Source: Dehalogenimonas sp. 4OHTPN (GTDB taxonomy: Bacteria; Chloroflexota; Dehalococcoidia; Dehalococcoidales; Dehalococcoidaceae). From it: a stretch of DNA of 64,000 bases. Both the position numbers and the translations under genes were made by a program. The notes below the pieces were generated by a model, which had not been told where the DNA came from, made no database searches, and saw only the letters and a list, made by a program, of their open reading frames with translations. The stretch lies in NCBI RefSeq assembly GCF_040448695.1, contig NZ_CP159307.1, positions 1,178,001 through 1,242,000 of the forward strand, read 5' to 3'. Below are positions 35,926 to 46,684 of the stretch, one piece after another; the first letter of the stretch is position 1; each line of letters begins with the position of its first letter.

Positions 35926-37018
35926 GACAGAACATTATGTCATCAACGTCGGGCCGCAGCACCCGTCCACCCACGGCGTCTTCCGGCTGCGCTTGACCCT
36001 CGACGGCGAGGTCATCGTCGATGTCGAGCCCATCTTCGGCTACCTCCACCGCGGCATGGAGAAGATCGCCGAGGGACGCAACTACACCAAGAACATCCCG
36101 CTGACCGACCGGCTGGACTACCTGTCCTCAATGATCAACAACCAGGCCTATTGCATGGCCGTCGAGAATCTCCTCAACATCACCGTGCCGGAGCGGGCGC
36201 AGTATATCCGGGTCATCATGGCCGAACTGCAGCGCATGGCCTCCCATCTGGCCGGCATCGGCTTCTTCATGAACGACATCGGGGCCTTCTCGACGCCGCT
36301 GCTCTACATGTTCCGAGAGCGCGAGAAGATCGTCGAGCTTTTCGACATGACCTGCGGCCAGCGGCTGAACTACAACTACATGCGCTTCGGCGGCGTCTCC
36401 ATGGACCTGCCTGATGAATTCCTGCCGGCCTTGAACAAGCTCCTCGCCGGTATGCCCGGCTTCATCGAGGAGTACGACAAGCTTATCTCCACCAACGAGA
36501 TCGTCCTGGTGCGGGCTAAGGGCGTCGGCATCCTGCCCAAGGAACTGGCTATCAACGCCTCGGCGGCCGGGCCGGTGCTCCGGGGCTCAGACGTCAAGTG
36601 GGACCTGCGCAAGAACCAGCCATATTCCATCTACGACCGTTTCGAGTTCGATATCCCCACCGGCGAGATCGGTGACACATACGACCGTTACGCGGTTCGC
36701 CTTGAGGAGATACGCCAGAGTACTCGCATCCTGAAGCAGGCGGTCAAGCAACTGCCTGCTGGCGAGACCATGGCCAAGGTGTCGAAACTCATCCGGCCGC
36801 CAGCCGGCGAGACCTACGCCGCCGTCGAGGGGCCCAAGGGTGAACTCGGCTTCTTCGTCGTTGCCGACGGCACGGAGAACCCCTACCGCTGGCATGTCCG
36901 GGCGCCCAGCCTGATCAACCTGACAGTGCTCAAAGAGATGCTGCTCGGCTGGAAAGTGGCCGACCTGATGGCCATCTTCGGTTCCATCGACATCGTCATG
37001 GGTGAGGTGGACCGCTGA
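35915..37018 (+). CDS. nuoD: Complex I subunit D (49-kDa subunit)
   Basis: 367 residues, GTG start. Forms the quinone chamber with nuoB and is related to the [NiFe]-hydrogenase large subunit; the metal-binding cysteines of hydrogenases are not seen. HPSTHGVFRLRLTLDGE, GYLHRGMEKIAE, ELQRMASHLAGIGFFMNDIGA and RAPSLINLTVLKEM are typical. Slightly shorter than many NuoD proteins. Tightly coupled to nuoC and nuoH. Confidence 0.97.
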   Translation: MVLKTEHYVINVGPQHPSTHGVFRLRLTLDGEVIVDVEPIFGYLHRGMEKIAEGRNYTKNIPLTDRLDYLSSMINNQAYCMAVENLLNITVPERAQYIRVIMAELQRMASHLAGIGFFMNDIGAFSTPLLYMFREREKIVELFDMTCGQRLNYNYMRFGGVSMDLPDEFLPALNKLLAGMPGFIEEYDKLISTNEIVLVRAKGVGILPKELAINASAAGPVLRGSDVKWDLRKNQPYSIYDRFEFDIPTGEIGDTYDRYAVRLEEIRQSTRILKQAVKQLPAGETMAKVSKLIRPPAGETYAAVEGPKGELGFFVVADGTENPYRWHVRAPSLINLTVLKEMLLGWKVADLMAIFGSIDIVMGEVDR

Positions 37019-38070
37019 TGGACTGGCTGCACTTCGGTGTCTTCACCCTCATCATCTTCGTCTTCGTCATCACCGGCGTCCTCTTCTTCATCTGGTACGA
37101 GAGGCGCGGCCTGGGGCGCCTCCAGCTCCGCCCCGGCCCCAACCGCGCCGGGCCGTTCGGCTTGCTGCAGCCGCTGGCCGACGCCGTCAAGGTTCTCCTC
37201 AAGGAGGACATCGTGCCGGCACTGGCCGACAAGCCGGTGCACTTCCTGGCACCAATGGTGGCTTTCGTGCCGGCGCTGGCCGTCTTCGCCGTCGTCCCCT
37301 TCGGCGACGGCGCCATGCTGGCTGACCTCAATATCGGTATCCTCTACATCATGGCCGTGAGTTCGGTAGTGGTCATCGGCATCTTCATGGCCGGCTGGTC
37401 GTCATCCAACAAATACTCGCTCCTGGGGGCCATGCGCACCATCGCCCAAGAGGTCAGCTACGAGATCCCACTGGTGCTGTCCATCCTTGGCGCCGTCATG
37501 CTGGCCGGCTCGCTATCGCTTAATGACATCGTCAAGGCGCAGAATGTGCCCTTCGCGCTGCTGCAGCCGCTGGGCTTTCTCATCTACATGACCGCGGCCA
37601 TGGCCGAGATCAACCGCACCCCATTTGATCTATTGGAAGCCGATTCTGAGATTATCGCCGGCTTTCAAACGGAATATTCAGGCATGAAGTTCGGCCTGTT
37701 CTACCTGACCGAGTACGCCGAGACGCTATCGGTCTCGGTCATCGCCAGCACCCTGTTCCTGGGCGGCTGGGCCGGGCCGGTGCTCCCCGGCATCCTGTGG
37801 CTGGTCATCAAGGTGGTCGCCGTCTTTTCCTTCATCATGTGGGTGCGCGCCACCTTCCCGCGCTTGCGGATCGACCAGGTGATGGCCTTCTGCTGGAAGT
37901 TCTTGCTGCCGCTGGCCATCCTGAACCTGCTCCTGACCGCCGGGCTGGTGCTTACCGGCCTCAACGACCAGCTATGGCTGGCTGTTCCGCTGAACCTCGG
38001 TCTGGCGGCGGTGCTGGTCGTGCTGGCCAGCCGCCAATTCCGCACCGGAGGCGGCCATGCCGTCACTTAA
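37018..38070 (+). CDS. nuoH: Complex I subunit H
   Basis: 350 residues with about eight membrane helices. It connects the peripheral arm to the proton-pumping arm. ERRGLGRLQLRPGPNRAGPFGLLQPLADAVKVLLKED near the N-terminus and AAMAEINRTPFDLLEADSEIIAGFQTEYSGMKFGLFYLTEYAE in the middle are diagnostic, with the conserved acidic residues of the entry channel intact. The start overlaps the nuoD stop by 1 nt; it overlaps nuoI by 14 nt. Confidence 0.97.
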   Translation: MDWLHFGVFTLIIFVFVITGVLFFIWYERRGLGRLQLRPGPNRAGPFGLLQPLADAVKVLLKEDIVPALADKPVHFLAPMVAFVPALAVFAVVPFGDGAMLADLNIGILYIMAVSSVVVIGIFMAGWSSSNKYSLLGAMRTIAQEVSYEIPLVLSILGAVMLAGSLSLNDIVKAQNVPFALLQPLGFLIYMTAAMAEINRTPFDLLEADSEIIAGFQTEYSGMKFGLFYLTEYAETLSVSVIASTLFLGGWAGPVLPGILWLVIKVVAVFSFIMWVRATFPRLRIDQVMAFCWKFLLPLAILNLLLTAGLVLTGLNDQLWLAVPLNLGLAAVLVVLASRQFRTGGGHAVT

Positions 38071-38635
38071 GAATTTCGGTGAGGGATTGCTGCGCGGCCT
38101 CAAGGTGACGCTGAACCACGCCGGCCGTAAATGGATCACCGTGCAATACCCAGAGCAGAAGCTCAACATGTCGAGGCGGGTGCGCGGCACCGACATCATC
38201 TGGGACCGCGAGTCCTGCATCTCCTGCCGCGCCTGCGAGCGCGCCTGCCCGGTGCAATGCATTTCCATGGCGGTGTCCCGCGGCGAGGACAAGAAGCTCA
38301 AGACCGACGATATCACCATCGATTTCGGCCTGTGCATCTTCTGCGGCCTGTGCATCGAGGCCTGCCCCACCGGTATCTCGATCTACCTGGGAAATACTTA
38401 CGCCAACACTAACTACCGCTGCAGCACCTTTGCCGGCGCCAAGACCGGAGCCACTCCCTCCGACGGCCGCTGCCGCGAAATAGTGCGGGCCAATGACGAA
38501 CTGCTGGTCGATGATGCGGCGCGGCCCCGCTCCGGATACTACCGCCCGGAGATCGCCGCCGCTCTGCCGCCGCAGACGCTGCTCGTCAACCAAACGACCT
38601 ACATTGAAGACCTGCGGAAGCGAGGCCAGAAATAA
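38057..38635 (+). CDS. nuoI: Complex I subunit I (two 4Fe-4S clusters)
   Basis: 192 residues. Two ferredoxin-type motifs: CISCRACERACP (about 54-65) and CIFCGLCIEACP (about 93-104), the N6a/N6b clusters. Because no nuoE, nuoF or nuoG lies in this locus, NuoI or NuoB would be the outermost electron acceptor of the complex, presumably reduced by ferredoxin or another unidentified partner (inference). Overlaps nuoH by 14 nt. Confidence 0.96.
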   Translation: MPSLKNFGEGLLRGLKVTLNHAGRKWITVQYPEQKLNMSRRVRGTDIIWDRESCISCRACERACPVQCISMAVSRGEDKKLKTDDITIDFGLCIFCGLCIEACPTGISIYLGNTYANTNYRCSTFAGAKTGATPSDGRCREIVRANDELLVDDAARPRSGYYRPEIAAALPPQTLLVNQTTYIEDLRKRGQK

Positions 38636-39117
38636 TGGCCGTCGCATTTTTCGTGCTCTCTGCCGGTATCATCATCTCCGCACTGGCGGTGGTGCTGCTT
38701 AAGAACATCTTTCGCGCCTCCCTGATGCTGGTGCTGTGCTTCTTCCTGGTGGCAGGGTTGTTTGCCAGCCTTTCGGCGGATTTCCTGGCCGCCATCCAGG
38801 TACTCATCTACGTCGGCGCCATCTCGGTGCTGATAATCCTGGCCATCATGCTGACCCGGGAAATCACCCTGGGCAGCCTGACCAACAAGCAGGCCATGCC
38901 GGCGCTCCTGGGAAGCGGCTTTGTCGCCGCGGCTTTCATCTTTTCGACGCTGGCCACCGACTGGAACGTCTCTACCGCCGAGCCCGCCGAGCCGACGACG
39001 CCCATCCTGGCCAACCTGCTGTTCACCCCGGAGAACTTCATGCTGCCGCTGGAGATGGCCGCCGTGCTGATGCTGACCGCCATCATCGGCGCCATCATCC
39101 TGGTGAGGGACAAGTGA
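38635..39117 (+). CDS. nuoJ: Complex I subunit J
   Basis: 160 residues, five hydrophobic segments. FRASLMLVLCFFLVAGLFASLSADFLAAIQVLIYVGAISVLIILAIMLTRE contains the conserved pi-bulge helix region of NuoJ. Starts 1 nt overlapping the nuoI stop, and its TGA overlaps the nuoK ATG. Confidence 0.95.
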   Translation: MAVAFFVLSAGIIISALAVVLLKNIFRASLMLVLCFFLVAGLFASLSADFLAAIQVLIYVGAISVLIILAIMLTREITLGSLTNKQAMPALLGSGFVAAAFIFSTLATDWNVSTAEPAEPTTPILANLLFTPENFMLPLEMAAVLMLTAIIGAIILVRDK

Positions 39118-39428
39118 TGGAAGTCGGCCTGAACCACTACCTCACACTCTCAGCGGTGCTCTTCGGCATCGGCCTGTGGGGCGCCTTGTCGAAAAAGAGC
39201 GCCGTAGTGATCCTGATGTGCATCGAACTGATGCTCAATGCCGCGGCCATCGCCATGGTCGCCTTTTCCCGTTTCGTCGTGCCGGAACTCCTGACCGGGC
39301 ATGTGTTCGCCATTTTCATCATCGTCGTCGCCGCCGCCGAGGCGACGGTGGCCCTGGCCATCATCATGTCCATCTACCGCTCCCGCGATACTATCGACGC
39401 CACCAAGATCGACCTCATGAAATGGTAA
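39117..39428 (+). CDS. nuoK: Complex I subunit K
   Basis: 103 residues from the ATG at 39117, which overlaps the nuoJ TGA by 1 nt. Three membrane helices; the conserved ILMCIELMLNAAAIAMVAF has the essential membrane Glu, and a second Glu follows in AAAEATVALAIIMSIYR. Both belong to the central proton path. Usual length. Confidence 0.95.
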   Translation: MEVGLNHYLTLSAVLFGIGLWGALSKKSAVVILMCIELMLNAAAIAMVAFSRFVVPELLTGHVFAIFIIVVAAAEATVALAIIMSIYRSRDTIDATKIDLMKW

Positions 39429-39444
39429 CGATGGAGCGAACGAT

Positions 39445-41409
<1,965 letters not shown>

Positions 41410-41421
41410 GAGGAGGTAGAT

Positions 41422-42912
41422 TTGGAGATACCCTATTTAACACTGACCATCGCCGTACCCATCGCGGTAGCGCTGCTTATCGCTTTCTGGCCAAAACTGC
41501 CGGCGGCGGCTATCAGGGGATTGGCGCTCCTGGCGACCGTCGTGCCGTTCATCCTCTCGGTGATCGTTTTCGTCGGCTTCGACCGCGCCGCCGGCGGCGC
41601 CATGCAATACGCTGAGAAAGTCTCCTGGATACCCCTCATCAATGCCAACTACGCCCTGGGCGTCGACGGCCTGTCGCTGCCGTTCCTGCTGCTGACCACC
41701 TTCATCGGTTTTCTCGTCATCCTCATCTCCTGGAAGATCGACCTCCGGGTCCGGGAGTATTTTGCCTGGGTGCTGCTGCTCCAGGCCTCCATCACCGGCG
41801 TCTTTTTGGCCACCGATTTCCTGCTCTTCTTCATCTTCTGGGAGCTGGAACTCATTCCCATGTATTTCCTCATCTCAATCTGGGGCGCCGGCCGCCGCGA
41901 ATATTCGGCTCTGAAGTACGTGCTCTACACCTTGCTTGGCGGCGCCTTCATCCTGGCCGGCATCCTCATACTGTTCTTCGCCACCGGCTCGCTGGACATG
42001 GTCAATCTCATCAACACCGACCTGACTGAGGTCTTGAAGACCGGTTCGCTGGCCTTGACCTTCGTCTTCTTCTTCCTGGGCTTCGCCATCAAGCTTCCGG
42101 TTTTCCCTTTCCACACCTGGCTGCCGGACGCCCATACCGACGCCCCCACCGCCGTGTCGGTCATCCTGGCCGGCACCCTGCTTAAGATGGGCGGCTACGC
42201 CATGATCCGCATTAACACGGCCATGTTCCCCGACGAGGCTTTAAAGTTCGCCCCGATCATCCTGGTGTTGGCGGTGATCAATGTTGTCTACGGCGGCGCC
42301 ATAACCCTGAAGCAGACCGACATCAAGCGCCTCATCGCCTACTCCTCCATCAGCCACATGGGCTTCGTCCTCCTGGGTATCTTCGCTCTTGGTCAGGTGT
42401 CGCTGGTCGGCGCATCGCTCCAGATGGTGTCCCACGGCGTCATCACCGGCCTGCTCTTTGCCATCGTCGGCGTGGTGATGCACAACACCCATGAACGGGC
42501 CATTCCGAAGCTGGGCGGCCTGGCGCAGCAGATGCCGCGCACCGCCGTCATCTTCATCCTGGGGGGCCTGGGCGCCATGGCCGTGCCGGCAACAAGCGGC
42601 TTCATCGCCGAGGTCATGGTCTTCCTGGGCGCCTATTCCAGCGGCGTCGTCGAGGACATCCAGGTCTTTACAATCATCTGCCTTTTGGGCATCCTCCTGG
42701 CCGCGGCCTACATCCTGTGGACGGTGCAGCGCGTCTTCTTCGGCCAGCCGCTGTGGCGATTCGAAGGAGTCCATGACGCCGACCGGGTGGAGCAAACCTT
42801 TTCCGTAATCTTCATCGCCGCCATGTTCGTCATTGGCCTTTACCCCCGCATCGTCACCGACGTTCTCGATAGCGGCCTGAAGCCCATCGCCGCCCTGTTC
42901 GGAGGAACATAG
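41422..42912 (+). CDS. nuoM: Complex I subunit M (antiporter-like)
   Basis: 496 residues, about 14 membrane helices. TTG start preceded by AGGAGG. FFIFWELELIPMYFLISIWG (channel Glu), FAIKLPVFPFHTWLPDAHTDAPTAVSVILAGTLLKMGGYAMIR (Lys and His) and AYSSISHMGFVLLGIF are family marks. Middle proton pump of the membrane arm. Confidence 0.97.
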   Translation: MEIPYLTLTIAVPIAVALLIAFWPKLPAAAIRGLALLATVVPFILSVIVFVGFDRAAGGAMQYAEKVSWIPLINANYALGVDGLSLPFLLLTTFIGFLVILISWKIDLRVREYFAWVLLLQASITGVFLATDFLLFFIFWELELIPMYFLISIWGAGRREYSALKYVLYTLLGGAFILAGILILFFATGSLDMVNLINTDLTEVLKTGSLALTFVFFFLGFAIKLPVFPFHTWLPDAHTDAPTAVSVILAGTLLKMGGYAMIRINTAMFPDEALKFAPIILVLAVINVVYGGAITLKQTDIKRLIAYSSISHMGFVLLGIFALGQVSLVGASLQMVSHGVITGLLFAIVGVVMHNTHERAIPKLGGLAQQMPRTAVIFILGGLGAMAVPATSGFIAEVMVFLGAYSSGVVEDIQVFTIICLLGILLAAAYILWTVQRVFFGQPLWRFEGVHDADRVEQTFSVIFIAAMFVIGLYPRIVTDVLDSGLKPIAALFGGT

Positions 42913-44373
42913 TTGGACTACAGCCTCCTGCTGCCGGAACTCATCGTCCTGGGCACTGCCCTGGCCGTCATCCTGGTCGACCTGTTCATCACCCAGAAGA
43001 GGGTCTTGGTCGGCCTGGCTTTGGCTGGCCTTGCCGCCGCCATCGGGATGGCGATTATCCAGTGGCCCGATGCACCACAGAGCCTCTTCGGCGGCATGGT
43101 GGCCCACGATCCCTTTGCTTCGTTCTTCAAGGTCTTCTTCCCGTTGATGGCCGGCTTGGTCATCCTGGCCTCGGTAGACTACGTCGATAAGTTCCGCAAA
43201 TACCACGGCGAGTACCACGCCCTGGTGCTGCTGGCCGCCCTGGGCATGATGCTCATCGCCCAGGCGTCAAATCTGATCACCCTCTACCTGTCGCTGGAGA
43301 TCACGGCGGTCGCCTTCTATGTCCTGGTGGGCATCCAGAAAGACAAGAAGTCCACCGAATCGGCGCTCAAATACGTGTTGCTGTCCGGCGTGGCCTCGGC
43401 GGTGCTGGTCTACGGCATGGCCCTAGTCTTCGGCTTCACCGGGTCCACCGGGCTTTCGGATATTGCCGAGGCCATTCAGTCGATGCCGCCGGCCGAGATC
43501 CTCGACAGTCCCGGCTTGCTCATGGGCCTGGTGCTGGTCATCGCCGGGCTGGGATTTAAGATTGCCGCCGTGCCCTTCCAGTTCTGGGTGCCTGACGTTT
43601 ACGAGGGAGCGCCGACGCCCATCACCATGTACCTCTCGGTAGCTTCCAAGGCGGCCGGTTTCGCCCTCATCCTGAGGGTCCTGAGTTCCGCCTTCGTTGA
43701 GCCCGGGGCACTTGCCCAGCAGTGGGCGCCGGTCATCGCCATGGTTTCCGCCATCGGCATGACGCTGGGCAATCTGATGGCCATCCCCCAGCAGAACATC
43801 AAGCGCCTGCTGGGCTTCTCAACTATTGCTCACGCTGGCTACATTCTGGTCGGCTTGGCCGCCCTGGGCAACGCGCCGGAGCTTTCGACACTGGCGGTCA
43901 GCTCGGTCCTCTTCTACCTCATCGCCTTCGCCGTCTCCGACCTGGCGGCTTTCATCGCCGTCATCGCCATCTCCCGGCGGCTGGGTTCGGACAACTTCGC
44001 CGACTACGCCGGACTAGCCCGCACCTCGCCGGTCATGGCCGGGGCTCTGACCTTGGCGCTTTTGTCCCTCATCGGCTTCCCGCCGACGGCCGGATTCCTG
44101 GCCAAGTTCTACATCTTCAACGCTGGCGTCCAGGCCGACTTGCTGTGGCTGGTGGTGCTGGCCGCCATCAACACTGTCATCTCCGCCTACTACTACTTCG
44201 GCGTCATCAAGACGCTGTGGCTGCGCGAGCCGGCTGAGCGTATCGACGTTCCGTCCTCCGGCGCTCTGAAGACTGCCCTGGCGCTGTCGCTCGTCGGCAT
44301 CCTGCTTTTCGGCATCGTCCCTGCAGCGGCGCTGGAACTGTCCGAGGCCGCGGCGGCGATGTTCGGCCCCTAA
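42913..44373 (+). CDS. nuoN: Complex I subunit N (antiporter-like)
   Basis: 486 residues, about 14 membrane helices. TTG start immediately after the nuoM stop, with GGAGG inside the end of nuoM. LITLYLSLEITAVAFYVLVG, GFKIAAVPFQFWVPDVYEGAPTPITMYLSVASKAAGFALILR and FSTIAHAGYILVGLA match NuoN. Last complex I gene; tatD begins on the next base. No nuoE, F or G follows. Confidence 0.97.
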   Translation: MDYSLLLPELIVLGTALAVILVDLFITQKRVLVGLALAGLAAAIGMAIIQWPDAPQSLFGGMVAHDPFASFFKVFFPLMAGLVILASVDYVDKFRKYHGEYHALVLLAALGMMLIAQASNLITLYLSLEITAVAFYVLVGIQKDKKSTESALKYVLLSGVASAVLVYGMALVFGFTGSTGLSDIAEAIQSMPPAEILDSPGLLMGLVLVIAGLGFKIAAVPFQFWVPDVYEGAPTPITMYLSVASKAAGFALILRVLSSAFVEPGALAQQWAPVIAMVSAIGMTLGNLMAIPQQNIKRLLGFSTIAHAGYILVGLAALGNAPELSTLAVSSVLFYLIAFAVSDLAAFIAVIAISRRLGSDNFADYAGLARTSPVMAGALTLALLSLIGFPPTAGFLAKFYIFNAGVQADLLWLVVLAAINTVISAYYYFGVIKTLWLREPAERIDVPSSGALKTALALSLVGILLFGIVPAAALELSEAAAAMFGP

Positions 44374-45168
44374 ATGTCCCTCGACCTGATCGACAGCCAC
44401 GCGCACCTCGACCTGCCGGACTTTGCCCCGGATTTCGATGATGTACTGAAACGAGCGGCTAATGCCGGTGTAAACACCCTTATCACCATCGGCATCGACA
44501 TCCCTTCGAACAAGAAAGCCGTTGAACTCGCCGCGGTCTATGACCACGTTTATGCCACCGTCGGCATCCACCCCTGTGACTCGGCTTCTGCCACCGCAGA
44601 AGCGCTGTCAGAATTGGCTGATCTAGCGATCAGCCCAAAAGTCGTCGCCATCGGCGAGACCGGTCTGGATTTCTACCACAAGCCATACTCCGAAGCTAAC
44701 CAGCTTAACACTTTAGTCTACCAGCTCGACCTGGCTGTCCAGACCGGGAAGCCTATCGTCATTCACAGCCGGCAGGCTGACGCAACCATCGCTCCTCTGC
44801 TGGTCGACTGGGCCAATGGGCATCCTTCCCACCCTAAGGGCGTTATCCACTGCTTCGGCGGGAATATCGAAATGGCGGATAGATATATCAAAGCCGGTTT
44901 CTATATTTCCCTCGGCGGTTATGTAACCTACCCTTCCTCGCGCAAGACCTATGACGTCTACCGTTACATCCCCGGGGAGCGTCTGTTACTGGAAACCGAC
45001 TGCCCGTTCTTACCGCCGCAGGGGAAGCGCGGCGAACGCAATGAGCCATCGTACCTAGTTCAGACGGCACAAGCATTGGCCGACATTAGAGAGATACCCG
45101 TTGAGGAACTAGCCCGGGCGACGGCGAGAAACGTCCGCAGACTATTTGGCTTACCCGAAATCGGCTAG
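44374..45168 (+). CDS. tatD: TatD-family metal-dependent hydrolase (putative DNase)
   Basis: 264 residues, normal length. Amidohydrolase-fold enzyme; family members are 3'-5' exonucleases for DNA or act on D-aminoacyl substrates. Metal ligands: DSHAHLDL (His9, His11), IGETGLDFYH (Glu), VIHSRQ (His), GVIHCFGG and LLETDCPFL (Asp). Its ATG directly follows the nuoN stop, so it is likely transcribed with nuo, without an obvious functional link. Its stop overlaps the stop of the convergent nth. Confidence 0.94.
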   Translation: MSLDLIDSHAHLDLPDFAPDFDDVLKRAANAGVNTLITIGIDIPSNKKAVELAAVYDHVYATVGIHPCDSASATAEALSELADLAISPKVVAIGETGLDFYHKPYSEANQLNTLVYQLDLAVQTGKPIVIHSRQADATIAPLLVDWANGHPSHPKGVIHCFGGNIEMADRYIKAGFYISLGGYVTYPSSRKTYDVYRYIPGERLLLETDCPFLPPQGKRGERNEPSYLVQTAQALADIREIPVEELARATARNVRRLFGLPEIG

Positions 45169-45803
45169 ACTTTGAACGCCGACGGGCAGATATCGTTTAA
45201 AAAGCATTCGGTGCAGTCGGGCTTGCGCGCCGTGCAGACAGCCCGACCATGATCCTGCAATAGGTGGGCAAAACGGCCCCATTCATCCTTCGGGAGGATA
45301 TTCATCAGGTCTTTTTCGATCTTGACCGGATCTTCCTCCCGGGTATAACCGAGACGTTTGGACAGACGCGCGACGTGTGTATCGACGGCGATGCCTTCTA
45401 TCTTACCGAAAGCGTTCCACAGGACGATATTCGCAGTTTTCCGCGCCGCGCCTGGAATTTGGACTAACTCCTCCAGTGATTGCGGCACATTTCCGCCAAA
45501 TCTCTCAACTAGAATTTTCCCCATGCCGATCAAGCTCTTGGCTTTCTGGTGGTAGAACCCAGATTTCTTGATTAGCATTTCGAGTTCAGCAACGTCAGCT
45601 CCGGCGTAATCCTGAGCCGTTTTGCAACGAGCGAAGAGGGCTGGGGTAAGTGAGTTGATGGCCACGTCGGTCGTTTGTGCCGAAAGGATGACTGCTGTCA
45701 GCAACTCAAGGGGGTTGCCGAAATTTAAAGCGATGTGGGATTCGGGGTAAGCCTGCTTCAGGCGTTTCATGGCCTCGGTAATGTCGGCTGGGTTGTCGGT
45801 CAT
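45165..45803 (-). CDS. nth: Endonuclease III (DNA glycosylase/AP lyase)
   Basis: 212 residues, normal length. Removes oxidised pyrimidines. The helix-hairpin-helix region LVQIPGAARKTANIVLWNAFG contains the catalytic Lys, IAVDTHVARLSKRLG contains the catalytic Asp, and the C-terminal cysteines are spaced C-x6-C-x2-C-x5-C for the 4Fe-4S cluster. The ATG at 45803 has no ribosome site and lies 6 nt after a TACACT box, suggesting a leaderless message. It converges on tatD with overlapping stops. Confidence 0.97.
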   Translation of the reverse strand: MTDNPADITEAMKRLKQAYPESHIALNFGNPLELLTAVILSAQTTDVAINSLTPALFARCKTAQDYAGADVAELEMLIKKSGFYHQKAKSLIGMGKILVERFGGNVPQSLEELVQIPGAARKTANIVLWNAFGKIEGIAVDTHVARLSKRLGYTREEDPVKIEKDLMNILPKDEWGRFAHLLQDHGRAVCTARKPDCTECFLNDICPSAFKV

Positions 45804-45809
45804 AGTATT

Positions 45810-45839
45810 AGTGTAAACGCCAGATGGGTGTTTTTACAA
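45810..45839 (-). promoter_or_regulatory. Promoter of nth, placed for a leaderless mRNA
   Basis: Minus strand: TTGTAA (45839-45834), 18-bp spacer, TACACT (45815-45810). Six nucleotides separate the -10 box from the ATG. Confidence 0.6.
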
Positions 45840-45857
45840 GATATTTCTTAAAACCCC

Positions 45858-45888
45858 TTGACGCTTATCACTACGCCGGGTCTATACT
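45858..45888 (+). promoter_or_regulatory. Candidate promoter of the helical-repeat protein gene
   Basis: TTGACG (45858-45863), 19-bp spacer, TATACT (45883-45888). The spacer is 2 bp longer than optimal. Leader about 33 nt with GGAGG before the ATG at 45928. Confidence 0.45.
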
Positions 45889-45927
45889 TAATCACATAAG
45901 TCCTTTGAGAAGCCCCGGAGGTCTGAA

Positions 45928-46539
45928 ATGGCCCGCAGCACCAAGCCCACTAGCGCGGCATTGGCAGAAAAAGCCCGCCGCGACCCCGCCATCATCCCAT
46001 CACTGCTCGACGCGTTGAACGGCGCCGGTCCCGCCCGTTTCAAAGCCGCCAAAGACCTCAGCCTCATCTCCGCGGCCGAGCCGGGGCTCCTATACCCGCA
46101 TTTCGATGACTTCACCGCGCTGCTCAATAGCGCTTCGAGCGTACTGCTGTGGAATGGTCTGATCATCGTCGGCCGCCTGGCCGCTGCCGACCCCTGGAGG
46201 AGGTTCGACGTTGTTATCGACGAGTATTTTTCTCACTTGTGGGACGGTAAACTGGTGACCTCGGCCAATGTCATCGCCAGGTCAGGCGCTATTGCCGCTG
46301 TACGACCGGACCTTTACGACCGGATCATCTTTGAAATCCTGAGGGTGGATAGCGTTCCGCTGCCCACCAAAGAGTGCCGCGAGGTCATTCGGGGCCGGGC
46401 GCTGGAGGCACTTCAAGACTGTCGGGATGCGGTTGCTGGAGATGAACGGGTGGCCTATTTCATACGCCGTTGCGCTGAAAGCCCGCGTCCGTCAACGCGC
46501 CGAAAAGCCGAAGATTTGATTCAGAAGTTGGGCGTTTGA
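45928..46539 (+). CDS. HEAT-like helical-repeat protein, function unknown
   Basis: 203 residues, soluble, predicted all-helical. Repeated helical hairpins of about 35-45 residues (for example IIPSLLDALNGAGPARFKAAKDLSLIS, then LLNSASSVLLWNGLIIVGRLA, then RGRALEALQDCRDAV) suggest a HEAT/ARM-type scaffold. I cannot name a family. The ATG has GGAGG 6 nt upstream. The stop codon is 1 nt from the 3' end of the convergent tRNA-Lys gene, leaving no room for a terminator between them. Confidence 0.65.
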   Translation: MARSTKPTSAALAEKARRDPAIIPSLLDALNGAGPARFKAAKDLSLISAAEPGLLYPHFDDFTALLNSASSVLLWNGLIIVGRLAAADPWRRFDVVIDEYFSHLWDGKLVTSANVIARSGAIAAVRPDLYDRIIFEILRVDSVPLPTKECREVIRGRALEALQDCRDAVAGDERVAYFIRRCAESPRPSTRRKAEDLIQKLGV

Positions 46540-46540
46540 G

Positions 46541-46616
<76 letters not shown>

Positions 46617-46633
46617 ATCGAGACAACCTGTTA

Positions 46634-46662
46634 ATAGTAACAAAAGCCGCCGCCTGCGGCAA
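46634..46662 (-). promoter_or_regulatory. Promoter of tRNA-Lys, overlapping the thyA terminator
   Basis: Minus strand: TTGCCG (46662-46657), 17-bp spacer, TACTAT (46639-46634). The same bases form the GC-rich hairpin at 46642-46660. Confidence 0.55.
46642..46660 (-). terminator. Probable terminator after thyA
   Basis: Minus-strand stem GCCGC / GCGGC with a 5-nt loop followed by TTTTGTT, 24 nt after the thyA stop. The stem is short but GC-only. Confidence 0.45.
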
Positions 46663-46684
46663 CTTTTTTGGGGAATCAGGGTAA

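Noticed and set aside
38736-39116. Extension of nuoK upstream through nuoJ
   Set aside because: Only the part after the ATG at 39117 matches NuoK; the rest is an alternate frame of nuoJ.
42241-43218. A 325-codon open frame antisense to nuoM/nuoN, and similar long antisense frames in atp and nuo
   Set aside because: They arise from high GC at third codon positions of the real genes, have low-complexity His/Asp/Gln-rich translations and no ribosome sites.
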